DNA of 64,000 bases from CAVVZJ01 sp963752755 (GCA_963752755.1 CAVVZJ010000014.1:434001-498000); one strand, 5' to 3'. Counted from the stretch's first letter, positions 19,230 through 29,367 are shown. The notes: generated by a model not told the origin, from the letters alone. Numbers and translations: made by a program.

Positions 19230-20543
19230 ATGTCCCGGCCGACACCGCCCGCCGACGACGCCAACGCCAACGCCTCCCAGACTGAGCCCCTCAACGCCGA
19301 AACGCACGCCGCCAGCGGCCGCTCGCGGCCGGGCCGGGCCACCGGACCGAAGACCCTCGCCGGCAAGGCCAAAAGCCGGGCCAACGCCCTCAAGCATGGC
19401 CTCCGCTGCCAGCTCCTCGAGCCGCCAGCCGATCGCCAGGCGATCGCCGAACGGGTCGCGGCCTGGACCGAGGCGCTCCAACCGGCCGACCCGGTCGCGG
19501 CCTGGCTTGTCGCCCGCGCCGCGGCGCAGTCGGTGCGGCTGGATCGGTGCCGGGAACGCGAGTGCCTGGCCCTGGAAGCGAACGTCGCCGGCGCTGAACG
19601 CGACTGGTTGCGCCGCCAACGCGCCTGGGCCCGTCGCCTCGGCCATCAACTCGGCTCCGACCCCGAACGCCTCCACGCCCGCCTGACCCGCTCGGCGCTC
19701 GGCTGCGACTGGCTGATCGCCCGCCTCGACGACCTCGCCCGCGACCTGGCCATCCCCGGCGGCTACTGGTCCACCGAGGAGTTCGTCCGCGCCCTGACCT
19801 TGCTCGGCCTCGAAGCCCGCCGCTGCGGCCCCGACCACCCCGCCGTCGCCCCGCTCTGGCGACTGACGCTCACCGCCCAGTCGCGTCCCGACCCCGCGGC
19901 CGTCGATGCCCTGCTCGGCACCGACACCCGCGCGCTCGACGAGCCGGCCCGTCGCGTCGAGCAACGCGCCCAGCTCGGCGACCGCGAGCCCGCCCGCCAG
20001 GCGTTGCTGGCCTTCGTCCGCACCGAGCAGGAGCAGCTCACCGCCCTCCGCGCCGCCCTCTGGGACACCCACGACGCCCCGGCCCTCGAAGCGGCTTGCG
20101 CCCACGCCCGCACCTTCGACCCCAGCCCCGAGGCAGCCCACGCTCGCCGCTACGAAGCCTCCCACGCCCTCGACCTTCACCGCACCCTCACCGCCCTCCA
20201 CCGCCACCGCCTCGCCTCCGACGTCCCCGCGCCCGCGGCCGCCCCCGCCCCCCTCGCCCCACCGCCGGACGCCGCGGCGCCGAACGAACTTCAAGATAGA
20301 GAAACCCGCGACGCAACTTCCGAACCTTCAAGGACCTCGGAACCGCCCCCCGCCACTCCACCGGCGTCCCCTCCGCATCCTTCCGACTTCTCCCCGGCGT
20401 CTGCGGAGCGTCCGCAAGCCATCTCCGGAGCCTCATCGCCCCGGCTCGATGGGGGAACCGAGGCGAAGGATGAGCCAGCAAACATCCCCTCGAAGACCGG
20501 TTCGTCCCGGGTCGGGTGGGCGTTGCCGGGGCGTCTTTCCTGA
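19230..20543 (+). CDS. Hypothetical protein with GPKT..GK..S..NALKHGL motif, possibly mobile
   Basis: 437 residues from ATG 19230; an upstream in-frame GTG exists but has no support. Near residues 37-58 it has ATGPKTLAGKAKSRANALKH then GL, a signature of a family with many paralogs in planctomycetes and often near transposable DNA. A helical Arg/Ala-rich region follows (QSVRLDRCRERECLALEANV, WARRLGHQLGSDPERLHARL). The last ~110 residues are low-complexity Pro/Ala/Ser and contain APNELQ, encoded by the dispersed CGCCGAACGAACTTCAA repeat. Function is unknown. Flanking shared repeats suggest a mobile unit. DNA binding is possible but unproven. Confidence 0.6.
   Translation: MSRPTPPADDANANASQTEPLNAETHAASGRSRPGRATGPKTLAGKAKSRANALKHGLRCQLLEPPADRQAIAERVAAWTEALQPADPVAAWLVARAAAQSVRLDRCRERECLALEANVAGAERDWLRRQRAWARRLGHQLGSDPERLHARLTRSALGCDWLIARLDDLARDLAIPGGYWSTEEFVRALTLLGLEARRCGPDHPAVAPLWRLTLTAQSRPDPAAVDALLGTDTRALDEPARRVEQRAQLGDREPARQALLAFVRTEQEQLTALRAALWDTHDAPALEAACAHARTFDPSPEAAHARRYEASHALDLHRTLTALHRHRLASDVPAPAAAPAPLAPPPDAAAPNELQDRETRDATSEPSRTSEPPPATPPASPPHPSDFSPASAERPQAISGASSPRLDGGTEAKDEPANIPSKTGSSRVGWALPGRLS
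20278..20294. repeat. Dispersed 17-mer CGCCGAACGAACTTCAA, copy 1 (inside the 19230 gene)
   Basis: In frame it encodes APNELQ. Exact copies of the 17-mer are at 45658, 45940 and 54547, all on the plus strand and outside clear genes. Confidence 0.8.
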
Positions 20544-20897
20544 TCGACCTGAGTGGCGGAGATCGGTCATTAAAGGCGGTTCTCGCCGCCCGGCCGGGGC
20601 TGTTTCGCAAACGGCTGGGAAGGTCGGGTCCGGGCGTCCTCGGACCCTCGGAGAACCTCTTCGAAGCGATCCGGGAAGGCGTTGCCTGGCCGGGAATCGG
20701 GGACTGGCGCCGGGTCTTCGAGGGTCCTGCCCCCGTTTCCCGGCCCCGAACGTGATCCAAGGAGGAGCCCTGACCCGCGAGCCGCCTGGTCCGGCCGAGG
20801 CCACGCCACGGGGCCTCACCGTCGATGCGACGGTCGCGGCCTGTTCTAGACTTCTTGAGGGGGAGCGAGCCGTCGGGGCCGATCGTTGGGGGGACTC
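20544..20897. other. 354-bp intergenic stretch
   Basis: No gene is supported. It has a small hairpin (GGGTCC...GGACCC near 20634-20655) and GGGGGG as a likely ribosome binding site just before ATG 20898. Confidence 0.4.
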
Positions 20898-21800
20898 ATG
20901 CGCATTCTGATCGCGGAAGACAGCCGAAGCCAGGCACTCGACTTGCGACGGCGATTGACCGCCCTGGGTCATGACGTCGTCGAGACCCACGACGGGGCGG
21001 AGGCGTGGCGGCACCTCCAGGTCCAGCCCGAGCGGCTGGTCATCTCGGACTGGATGATGCCCGAGATGAGCGGCCCGGAACTCTGCCGGAAGATCCGTTC
21101 GGAGTTCACGGGCCCTTATACCTACATCATCCTCCTGACCGCCAAGACCCGCCGCGACGAGCGGCTCGCAGGTCTCGAAGCCGGCGCCGACGACTTCCTG
21201 CCCAAGCCGATCGATCAGTGCGAGCTGGGCATCGCCCTCAAGACCGCCCATCGCATCCTCGCGGCCCAGGAGTCCGACCGACCGCCCCCGACACCGAGCC
21301 CCGCGGACTCCGCTCTCGACCTGCTGACGGGCCTGCGCAGGAACCCGGGGCTACTCCGCGCCCTCAACGAGGCCATCCCCCAGGCCATCGAGGACGAGCT
21401 TCCGCTGACGCTCATCCGCCTGGAACTGGACGGCTGGGATGACCTGGCCCTGGAGTTGGAGCCCGCCCGCGCCGACGCGATCCTGAGGCGGGTCGCCGAT
21501 CGTGTCCGCCAGACTTGCCGGACCAGCGACGTCGCGGCACGCTACAGCACCGACGGTTTCGCCTTGCTGCTGCCCGGCCTCTCGGCCGACTTCGCGATGT
21601 CGCTGGCCGAGGAGCTGCGGTCGGAGACCGCGGAATCGCCCGACGCGGGGCCGTGCCTCTCGGCCAGCGCCGGGGTCGCGACCTGGGCTCCCGGCTCGGC
21701 GGCCCCCAGTCCCGGCAGCCTCTTCAAGGACGCCGGCCTCGCGCTCCAGAAGGCCCGCCAGCTCGGCGGCGACCGTTCCGCCCACTTCGAGGAGATCTGA
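20898..21800 (+). CDS. Response regulator with degenerate GGDEF domain
   Basis: 300 residues. ATG 20898 is chosen over an in-frame start 12 bp upstream because MRILIAEDS is the canonical receiver start. Receiver: acidic E7/D8, phosphoacceptor D51 (ISDWMMPEMSG), T in LLTAK, K in FLPKPID. A linker with PPPTPSP leads to a GGDEF-fold domain (LDLLTGLRRNPGLL ... VADRVRQTC ... ARYSTDGFALLLPG ... SASAGVATW). The signature GGDEF reads STDGF, so cyclic-di-GMP synthesis is very unlikely and the domain probably acts as a sensor or scaffold. No histidine kinase lies adjacent. Confidence 0.82.
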   Translation: MRILIAEDSRSQALDLRRRLTALGHDVVETHDGAEAWRHLQVQPERLVISDWMMPEMSGPELCRKIRSEFTGPYTYIILLTAKTRRDERLAGLEAGADDFLPKPIDQCELGIALKTAHRILAAQESDRPPPTPSPADSALDLLTGLRRNPGLLRALNEAIPQAIEDELPLTLIRLELDGWDDLALELEPARADAILRRVADRVRQTCRTSDVAARYSTDGFALLLPGLSADFAMSLAEELRSETAESPDAGPCLSASAGVATWAPGSAAPSPGSLFKDAGLALQKARQLGGDRSAHFEEI

Positions 21801-21904
21801 CCCGAGATCGACCCGCGATTGAGGCTGGCGCCGATGGCGAACTTGTTGACAATCGAGGGACCCCCGAGGACTGCGACCCTCGCACCTCCCGAGAGGAGTC
21901 TCCG

Positions 21905-23654
21905 ATGCGTTCCGCATTTCGATGGTTCATCCTGATCCTCACCGGTACCATCTCCACCGGGTCCGTCGGCGCGGAGCCAATCGACCGCGCTCAGATCCAG
22001 GCGGCGATCGACTCCGCCGATAACGGCATCTGGCCCCACGCCGCCGACGTCCCGATTCCAGCCGGCACGATCCCGCTCGACCGCCCCCTCTGGCTGCATC
22101 GCGACGGCGTCCGTCTCGTCGGCCAGCGGGGCACGCGACTCGTGTCCGCCGGCGCCTTCCCGGCGGTGATCGCCGGGCTGCGGCGGGTCGATCGCGAGTG
22201 GGAGTCGGCCCACCTGGTCCCCGTGGCCGGTCGCGGAGCGGGCGATCCCGGCCGCCAGGTCTGGAACTTCCAGGGCGATTCCGGCCTGATCCTGGCGGGC
22301 ACGCCCTTCGACCTCGGACCCGTGACCGGCCAGGACGCGGGCAGCACCAAGCTCACCGGCTGGGGCGCCGTCCGCCAGCTCCGCGTGCGGATCGCCCTCC
22401 GCCGCAACGATCCGACCTGGGAGCCGCCAGGCCATCCTCTGCCTCGGCCGCGAGAAACCCGACCCCTGGCGGATCTTCTGCGGCTCCCCCGGCCATTTCG
22501 TCTTCGAGGCGACGCTCGAAGATGGCCAGACGCTTTACGCCGAGTGGCAGGCCCCGACGTCCGCCGACCTCGTCCTCGATCTTTCCGCCGACCTCCACGC
22601 CGGCCGCTTCCGCGTGATCCAGAACGGCCAGCCCGCGAAGATGATCCACCTCGGCGGCTTCAAGCCCCGGGTGCACTTCCGGCAGCCCGACGCCCCGGAC
22701 TGCTGCGTCGCCCGCGGCATCCCGAGCTACTACGACCACGGCCGGTTCACCCTCTTCGGGTTGAACCTCGAAGCCGACGGCAAGCCGCTCGCCGCGCTGG
22801 ACCCCGCCCCCCTCGCCGACGGCGACGGTCTCTGGCGCTGGCGGCAAGGCGAGAGCGACGTCTGGGGTTACGGCCTGCTCCGCCCGGCCACCTGGTCCAA
22901 CAACGACACGATCGACGCTCCCGCCCTGAAGGACCTGACCGTCGCGTGTCCCGAGGCCTCGGTCTACGGCTCCGTCGTGCTGCTCGGGCTCGCCTACGAG
23001 TTCGAGATCGACCACTGCCAGGTCCTCCACGGCGCCCGCGGTCTGGACCAGCTCCGCATGGACACCTGCTACATCACCCGGGTCCACCACTCGCGGTTCT
23101 ACGGCCAGCACGATGCCTGCATCAATCTCGATTACGGCATCTCGACCCTGGAGGCCCTCCGGCTCCAGGGCGTCCAGGCCCGTCACCCCGTCCGCCTGCG
23201 GGCCAATGCCGCCGAGATTCACGATGTCTTCTTCGCCGAGAGCAGCGGCATGGAAGTCGCAGTCCGACTCTGCGAGATGGGGATGACGACCCTGGACCGC
23301 GTCAGCTTCGACTTCGAGTCACTCCAACTGGCGCCGAAACACCTCGTCCACGCCTCGCGTGGTCACGGCAACGGCGGCGCCTCGATCCTCCGGATCGTGG
23401 ATACGCCGGCCTCCCTGACCACCGACGCCCTCGTCCGGCTCGATGACGCCTGGGAAGGCCGCGGCGGCAGCGGCGTCGGCCCGGGTCACCTGAAGATCGA
23501 GAACAGTCTTCACCTGTTCCTCAACCCCCGCCACACCCCCGCCATCGCTCGCGCCAAAGGTCCCTCCTGGTCGGTCGAACACGCCGGCCCCGGTCCGAAG
23601 GAGGTGCCCCTGACGATCGGAGAACCGACCACCAACACGAACCCGCGCCGTTGA
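21905..23654 (+). CDS. Secreted beta-helix-like hypothetical protein, one frameshift
   Basis: ATG 21905 has GAGGAG eight bases upstream and starts a signal peptide (FRWFILILTGTISTGSVGA). The next part, IDRAQIQAAIDSADNGIWPH then IPAGTIPLDRPLWLHRDGV, resembles the entry strands of pectate-lyase-like right-handed beta-helix proteins. The frame shifts near 22430, where ...GAILCLGREKPDPW must be joined. The second part has repeating strand-turn units (RMDTCYITRVHHSRFYGQHD, ACINLDYGISTLEALRL), also beta-helix-like. Joined length is about 582 residues. It is probably a periplasmic or secreted polysaccharide-binding or lyase-like protein; catalytic residues are not identifiable. Confidence 0.6.
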
Positions 23655-23720
23655 GCGGGAATCCTTTGGGAGACGTCATGATCCCAGAAACCTCGGCGTT
23701 TCGCCCGACCCCTCGTTCGC

Positions 23721-23748
23721 GGAGGACAGCCGCCCCCGGCTGTCCTCC
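23721..23748. repeat. Perfect hairpin GGAGGACAGCCG-CCCC-CGGCTGTCCTCC
   Basis: A 12-bp stem and CCCC loop between convergent genes, possibly a two-way transcription end. The core CAGCCG-CCCC-CGGCTG recurs in the inverted repeat at 34125-34177, so it is also a repeat-family member. Confidence 0.65.
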
Positions 23749-23755
23749 CTGCCGG

Positions 23756-24985
23756 TCAGGACAGCGCCCCGACCGCGCGGGCGTCGTCAGCTCGACCTTC
23801 ATCCACCCTGGCCGACGATCGGAGAACGTCTGGTAAGCGTCGATCGCCGAGGCTATCGGCTCGACCTTCGTCGAGCACACCCAGCGGGTCGATCCGACCA
23901 CTGCGGACCATCTCGACCAGCATCGGCAGATACTTCCGATGAGGGCAATTACCGCTCTTGATGGTCAGATTCCGGTTCATCGCCATGCCGATCGGGAACG
24001 ACTGCATCATCGGCGGATAGACTCCGATGATCGCCAGCGTGCCCGCCTTGGCCAGCCCCTGAACCGCCCACTGGAGCGCCTGCGAGGGGGCATCGCCGGG
24101 GTTCCACGAGTCCGCCAGCGAACCGGCCATCGACTCGATCTGCTCGACCTCCCTGGCGAACTGCTCCGACTCCTTTCGCGACGGCTTTCCCGGTCCGCCC
24201 TCCGGCGCCAGGGCATCGACACCCACCGCGTCGATGGCCCGATCCACGCCGATGCCCCCGGTGAGCCGTTGCAGGGCCGCGACCGGTGGCTCCTCGTCGA
24301 AGTTGATGATCTCCGCCCCCTGGTCGCGGGCCATCTCCAGCCGCGACGGCTGGTGGTCGATGGCGAAGATCCGCCCTGCATCGAGCAACCGGGCACTCGC
24401 GATGGCGAACTGTCCGACCGGCCCGCAGCCGAAGACGGCGACGGTATCGCCCGGCTCGATCTCCGCCAGGTCGGCCCCGAAGTAGCCGGTCGGGAAGATG
24501 TCGGAGAGCAAGATCGCCTGGTCGTCCCGGATCTCGGTCGGGAGCTTCACCGCGTTGATCGCGGCGAACGGAATCCGGGCGTACTCGGCCTGCAAGCCCT
24601 GGAACGGCCCGGTCTGTTTCGGTCCGCCGTAAAAGGCCGTGCCAGCCTGGGCACCGTTGGGATTGGCCTCATCGCACTGAGAGTAATAGCCGGCGCGGCA
24701 GTACGAGCAATAACCGCAGCCGATCGTCGAGCCGACCACCACCCGCTCGCCGACCCGAAGGTTGCGGACATCCTTGCCGACCTCCTCGATCACGCCAACG
24801 GCCTCGTGCCCGAGGATCGTCCCCGGCTCCACTCCGGGCATCGTGCCGCGGATGAAGTGCAGATCCGTGCCGCAGATGGCCGACGAGGTAATCCGCAAGA
24901 TCGCGTCGGTCGGCTGCTCGATCTCCGGCTCGGAGACGTCCTCCAGCCGGATATCGCCGATGCCGTGAAAGACGACCGCCTTCAT
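23756..24985 (-). CDS. Zinc-dependent alcohol dehydrogenase (formaldehyde/threonine dehydrogenase type), C-terminal frameshift
   Basis: About 400 residues of the medium-chain dehydrogenase family. The catalytic zinc ligand region is SSAICGTDLHFIRG with GHEAVGVIEEVG. The structural zinc loop is CGYCSYCRAGYYSQCD (four Cys). NAD binding is VAVFGCGPVGQFAIASARLL with an acidic end (FAIDHQPSRLE). Near 23880 the frame breaks: the expected ending LTKVEPIASAIDAYQTF and GWMKVEL is in another frame. The architecture fits glutathione-independent formaldehyde or polyol dehydrogenases; the substrate is not certain. It follows the thioesterase gene on the same strand. Confidence 0.82.
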   Translation of the reverse strand: MKAVVFHGIGDIRLEDVSEPEIEQPTDAILRITSSAICGTDLHFIRGTMPGVEPGTILGHEAVGVIEEVGKDVRNLRVGERVVVGSTIGCGYCSYCRAGYYSQCDEANPNGAQAGTAFYGGPKQTGPFQGLQAEYARIPFAAINAVKLPTEIRDDQAILLSDIFPTGYFGADLAEIEPGDTVAVFGCGPVGQFAIASARLLDAGRIFAIDHQPSRLEMARDQGAEIINFDEEPPVAALQRLTGGIGVDRAIDAVGVDALAPEGGPGKPSRKESEQFAREVEQIESMAGSLADSWNPGDAPSQALQWAVQGLAKAGTLAIIGVYPPMMQSFPIGMAMNRNLTIKSGNCPHRKYLPMLVEMVRSGRIDPLGVLDEGRADSLGDRRLPDVLRSSARVDEGRADDARAVGALS

Positions 24986-25400
24986 CAGGGCGCCTCCTCT
25001 CCCTGGGTTCCGTCAAGTCGCCCCGCGGGGTTACCGGCTCCCGGAAAGCGATGCTCTCTGTCCAGCCCACAGCGGGGCCGCAAAGTGTGTGCCCGGTCGC
25101 AGCCAGTTTCGGCGGTTTCCGGGCGTCGTGGGCCGTGATCGCCCCAACCCAGGACCGCACGACCAGTACCTCGTTCCGATAAGCCGGCTTCTTGGAGTCG
25201 AACTCATGACGCACCACGACCCAGGAGAGATCGGCCACCGCCTCCGAATCGACGGCGACCAGCCAGTGGGTGGTCGCCGCCTCCTGAACCGAGCGCAGAT
25301 AAACCACATTGTTGGCGTGGCCGTCGGCGTCGAGGTCGTCGGCCTTGAGCACGACCGGATGATCGAACCGATCCGCATTGATGTCGCTCGGCTGGCTCAT
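24986..25400 (-). CDS. Acyl-CoA thioesterase, 4HBT type; 3' end unclear
   Basis: The N-terminal ~95 residues are a hotdog-fold thioesterase of the YbgC/4HBT kind: KADDLDADGHANNVVYLRSV (the Asp/His-Asn region of the active site), WVVVRHEFDSKKPAYRNEVL, VVRSWVGA. After about residue 100 the sequence no longer looks like the family and the open frame runs on into the dehydrogenase gene out of register, so a frameshift near 25110-25130 is likely. I place the end just before the next gene. Probably hydrolyses short or aromatic acyl-CoAs. Divergent from the XRE-cupin regulator. Confidence 0.6.
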
Positions 25401-25489
25401 TCCAGCCGCTCCTCCACCAACCGCGGTCCCGTTTGTCCGCTGCGTCGCGTCCGATCCGAGCCGTCAACGAACTCTTCGTTCAACGGATA

Positions 25490-25517
25490 TTGACCTCGAT
25501 ACCTTCGAGTTTAATAT
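25490..25517 (+). promoter_or_regulatory. Sigma-70-like promoter for the XRE-cupin/MFS operon
   Basis: TTGACC (25490-25495) and TAATAT (25512-25517) are separated by 16 bp and lie 36 bp before ATG 25554. The AT-rich stretch TTTAATATATTGA around the -10 is unusual in this GC-rich window and could also be an operator. Confidence 0.5.
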
Positions 25518-25553
25518 ATTGAGCAGAGACGCGAACGATCCCCAGGAGCTTCC

Positions 25554-26195
25554 ATGCATCCCGCCGTCCGGCATCTGGGTCAGAAGGTTCGGGAGGCTCG
25601 CTCCCGGCTGGGGCTCTCCCAGCGCCAGCTTGCCAAGCAAGCGGGCCTGAGCAACGGGATGCTCTGTCTGATCGAGCGGGGCGCGGCGAATCCGTCGGTT
25701 CAATCCCTGCTCGGTCTGGCCGAGGCCCTCGAAATTCCCCTCGCAGCCTTCTTCGAGGATCCAGCCGCGCCGGAGCCGACCGGCGTCGATCGCGACTCGT
25801 CCCCGACCGGCCGCCGGCTGGTCGTGTCGGCCGGATCGCGGCCGATTCTCGCCCTGGAGGGCGGGGTCACCTGGAACCGCCTCACCCCAGGCGCCGAAGC
25901 CGGCATCGAGTTCCGTGAGGTGCATTACGAGCCGGGTGCCAGCTCCAGTCCGCGCCCCCTGACTCACGAAGGTCGCGAGTGGGCCCTGGTCCTCGAAGGG
26001 GAGTTGACCCTCGAACTCGGACCCGAGCGGCTGGTCCTGCGTCCCGGAGACAGCGTGGTGTTTGATTCGCACGTCCCCCACCGAACCCGGAACAACGGCC
26101 AGGCCGCCATGAGGGCCATCTGGGTGAACTTCCAGTCTCGAACGGGAGCGACGACGTCCCAGGCGGAGTCGTTGGAAGGGAGGACCGGCCGATGA
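25554..26195 (+). CDS. XRE-family transcriptional regulator with cupin domain
   Basis: 213 residues. Residues ~8-65 form a lambda-repressor-like helix-turn-helix (GQKVREARSRLGLSQRQLAK, GMLCLIERGAANPSVQSLLG). Residues ~110-195 form a cupin (EFREVHYEPGA, EWALVLEGELTLELG, RLVLRPGDSVVFDSHVPHRT), the small-molecule-sensing barrel of regulators such as PuuR. Its stop overlaps the start of the MFS gene (ATGA, 26192-26195), so it probably controls that exporter and itself. The ligand is unknown. Confidence 0.85.
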   Translation: MHPAVRHLGQKVREARSRLGLSQRQLAKQAGLSNGMLCLIERGAANPSVQSLLGLAEALEIPLAAFFEDPAAPEPTGVDRDSSPTGRRLVVSAGSRPILALEGGVTWNRLTPGAEAGIEFREVHYEPGASSSPRPLTHEGREWALVLEGELTLELGPERLVLRPGDSVVFDSHVPHRTRNNGQAAMRAIWVNFQSRTGATTSQAESLEGRTGR

Positions 26196-27406
26196 ACCGG
26201 CGGACCATCGCCACCCTGGCCGGCGGGCACTTCCTTGCCGACCTCTGCCAGGGGACCGTGCCGGCCTTGCTGCCGTTCCTCGTGGCCGAGCGACACTTCT
26301 CGTACACGTCGGCAGCGGCTCTGGTCTTCGCCATCAGCGCCGCTTCCTCGGTCGTCCAGCCGCTCTTCGGGCAGGTTGCTGACCGCCTGGCCCTGGCCTG
26401 GCTCTTGCCGGCGAGTCTTCTGCTGGCGGGTGCGGGCCTGGCGTTGGGAGCGCAGGCGGGAGCCTTCGTCGTCGTGCTGGCGGCCTTCGCCCTGAGCGGT
26501 CTGGGCGTGGCGGCCTTTCACCCCGAGGCGGCCCGGCAGGCCCACCAGGCCAGTGGCGATCAGCGGGCCCTGGGGATGAGCCTGTTCACCGTCGGCGGCG
26601 TGCTCGGCTTTGCCACGGCACCCACGCTGACGACCGCGTTGGCCGTGGTCTGGGGGACCCGTGGGGTCCTGGCCTTGCTGGTGCCGACCGTCGTGGTCGT
26701 CGCCCTGCTCGCCCGGCTTTCGATCGGGAAGCCGGCCGGTCACGGCCCTTCCCTGGCCGCTCGGTCCACCGACGCCGGTCGGGACGACTGGCGGGCGTTC
26801 CTCATCCTCAGTGGCGCCACCATCTGCCGCTCGGTCGTCTTCTTCGGCCTGAACACCTTCCTCGCCCTCTACTTCATGAGCCGCTGGGGACAGTCGGCCG
26901 CGCAGGGGAACCGGGCCCTGGCCGTCTTCCTCGGGACCAGCATCGCCGGGACGCTTCTGGGCGGCTGGCTGGCCGACCGCTGGGGCCGTCGCGCCGTGAT
27001 GCGAGCCGGGTTCCTCGGCGCCTCGGCGTTCCTCGGTCTCTTCCTCCTGACCGATGATCCGAACACGGCGCTCGGGTTGCTCGTCCCGACGGCCCTCTGC
27101 ATCTTCCTGCCGTCGAGCGTGCAGGTGGTGCTGGGTCAGGAATACCTGCCCAACCGGGTCGGGACGGCGTCGGGGATGACGCTCGGCCTGGCCGTGAGTG
27201 TGGGCGGAATGGCCGCCCCGCTCCTGGGACGTCTGGCCGATCGCCAGGGCCTGTTCGCCGTCTTGCTGGCCCTCCTGGGCGTGCAACTGGTCGCCCTGGT
27301 CCTGGCCATCGCCCTGCCCTCGGTCTCTCGACTGAGCCGACGCCCGCGACCGATCGCCCGCGACGATGAGTGGCTCTTGCCCCAGGTTGCCCACGAATCG
27401 GCTTGA
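26192..27406 (+). CDS. MFS transporter, fosmidomycin-resistance (Fsr)-like
   Basis: 404 residues with about 12 hydrophobic segments. The start (TIATLAGGHFLADLCQGTVP then ALLPFLVAERHFSYTSAAAL) and VAAFHPEAARQAHQASGDQR are typical of the Fsr subgroup, where the His-Pro-Glu segment is conserved. FGQVADRLALAW is the loop 2-3 MFS motif, repeated as LADRWGRRAVM. Likely a proton-coupled drug or metabolite exporter. Coupled by a 4-bp overlap to the XRE-cupin gene. Confidence 0.85.
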   Translation: MNRRTIATLAGGHFLADLCQGTVPALLPFLVAERHFSYTSAAALVFAISAASSVVQPLFGQVADRLALAWLLPASLLLAGAGLALGAQAGAFVVVLAAFALSGLGVAAFHPEAARQAHQASGDQRALGMSLFTVGGVLGFATAPTLTTALAVVWGTRGVLALLVPTVVVVALLARLSIGKPAGHGPSLAARSTDAGRDDWRAFLILSGATICRSVVFFGLNTFLALYFMSRWGQSAAQGNRALAVFLGTSIAGTLLGGWLADRWGRRAVMRAGFLGASAFLGLFLLTDDPNTALGLLVPTALCIFLPSSVQVVLGQEYLPNRVGTASGMTLGLAVSVGGMAAPLLGRLADRQGLFAVLLALLGVQLVALVLAIALPSVSRLSRRPRPIARDDEWLLPQVAHESA

Positions 27407-27453
27407 AAATCGATGTTTAATGTGTCATTTTTAGAAATGTCCCTGTGGCTGGC

Positions 27454-29367
27454 TCAACCTCCCTCGACCCACGACAGGACCAGTTTCAGATCGCCAGCCG
27501 CAACCGGGACGTTCAATTCTTCGGGCTTCGTATCGCCGGGCTGGTGCCGGGAGAGGAATTCCGGGATCGCCCGGAGACAGCCCTCCAGAAGTTCCAGTTC
27601 CCAGGCGAGAGGCGGGCGCATCGAAAGGCCCCGCTCCTTGCGGAAGACCGATGGGTACGCCTCCTGGCTGGCTACGGTCCAGCCGTGCTGTCGGATTGCC
27701 AGCAGATCCGCGGGCGGAATCTCGGTCTCCGGGTCGAACGTGACGGTCAAGGCGACCGTCTCCCGGGCGTTTTCCTCGTCGGAAAGCTCGCCGGCCCACA
27801 ACTGACGCAGGAGATCCAGGTCTTCGTAAAGCGCCACGCCCAGCGTCAAGCCGGACTGCCCCATCACGACGGCGTACCAGGGACCGCTATTGTAGCGGTC
27901 GCAAGCCACCCGGATGGCTTCCTCGTATCCGAGACGCCTCCAGGGAGCCTTGCAGTAGAACTCGGACGCCGCCTGGTAAAAACCGGCCACCTGCTCGGGC
28001 GTCATGCCTGGCATTTCGAGGAGACTCGGCGGATCATCGCTCTTCAGATGCTGCGACAGATCGTCGAAGAGCGCGCCGATCATTTCGAGATCGTCGGACT
28101 CCACGCACTCCACGCCGACCGCATCCAGATGCGGTCGCAGGTCGGACCAGACCGGGTCGGAACGGACCTGCAGCTCCGTTGGCCTATGGGGCGGTCCCAT
28201 CATCGGCTCGCTCATCGCCTGAGCCAGCACGTCCCACAGGAAGGCCGAGGTGGGCGGCTCTGCGGTCATCCCCTGCGCCAGGATTCGGCCGTGGGTCGTG
28301 CTGAAAACGAGGGCCATCCAGGGCTGGATCCTCTCGCCCTCATGCTCGACCAAGCTCTCCAGCGGCCGGCAGTCGGCTTGCCAGAGGTCGAAATCCTGAC
28401 TCAGTCGCTTCAGTCGTTCCTTGCCGGCGGCCGATGGCCCCACGGCCTTCGGCTCCGTCTTCTTCGGCTTCTTTTTACCCGATCGGGTGGAATCGCGCAG
28501 CCAGGTCAAGGCCCCCGGCGTGGATCGCCATGCGGAGAGCCCGCCAGCGGCGTACATGATGGCCTCGCTCTTGTCACCCGGACTGTAGTAAGGCGGTGGC
28601 TCCGACGGCAGCGGCTCCTCGCCCAGCAGGTAGGCGGGAACGTGCTTGTTCACCTTGCGGGCTTGCTTCAACAACTTCTGGGCCTCGGGGGAATCGCCGT
28701 TCTGGCGGAAGGCCAGGAGGGTTCTGGTGTAGAGCCAGGTCGCCGAGTCCTCGTCGTACTGTTCCAGCAGACGAGCCAGGGCCTCATCCTGATCCAGGTT
28801 CAGCAGCCAGGAAGCCAGCGTGTAGCGGACCCCTTGATTGTCGTTGGGGTTGAGCCGAAGCAACTCCTGGAGGTGACCGGCGGCTTCCTCACGACGGCCG
28901 AGCGCCCAGAGCGTGCTGCGCGAGCGCCTCACGGGCTCGCATGTAGGGGCGGGTCTCCAGCAGGCCCCAGAACTGGCCCACGTCGTCCCGGAACGCTTCC
29001 GGCCCGATGGCCCGCTCTCCGGCGGCGACGGCCTGCTGGTACAGCTCGAACGCCTCCTTGCGGCTGTCAGCCTGCTCGGCGAGGAGGATGTAGGCGTCGG
29101 CGCAGTCGGGCGACAGGTTAAGGGCCTCCCTCGCTAGCTTCGCGTCCGGCCCGGGTCCGGCTCCTCGAAGGCCTCGTAGATCAGGTCCTGAGCCTGGCTG
29201 AGGGGCGTCTCCTCGGCGGAGTCGAACATCTCACCCAGGAACCCCCGCATGAGACCTTCGAGCGCCCGGCGGTCCGGCAGACCGGCCGGTGGCTCGCTCT
29301 GGCGCTTCGGCGCCTTCTTGGGCGACGCCTTCGGGCGCTTCTTGGGTTGTCGCTTCTTCTTGGCCAT
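27454..29367 (-). CDS. TPR-containing hypothetical protein, two frameshifts
   Basis: The start at 29367 (MAKKKRQPKKRPKASPKKAP) is a Lys/Arg-rich tail. The frame then shifts near 29145 and again near 28925. The middle has TPR-like helices (LNLSPDCADAYILLAEQADS, EAAGHLQELLRLNPNDNQGV, YTLASWLLNLDQDEALARLL). The C-terminal ~300 residues form an alpha/beta region (PWMALVFSTTHGRILAQGM, GPWYAVVMGQSGLTLGVALY) that resembles DUF6930-type domains often fused to TPRs; that name is tentative. Joined length is about 637 residues. Cytoplasmic; function unknown. Confidence 0.6.

Noticed and set aside
24669..24985. Thioesterase frame extending through the dehydrogenase start
   Set aside because: The extension overlaps the conserved dehydrogenase N-terminus in another frame and shows no thioesterase similarity.
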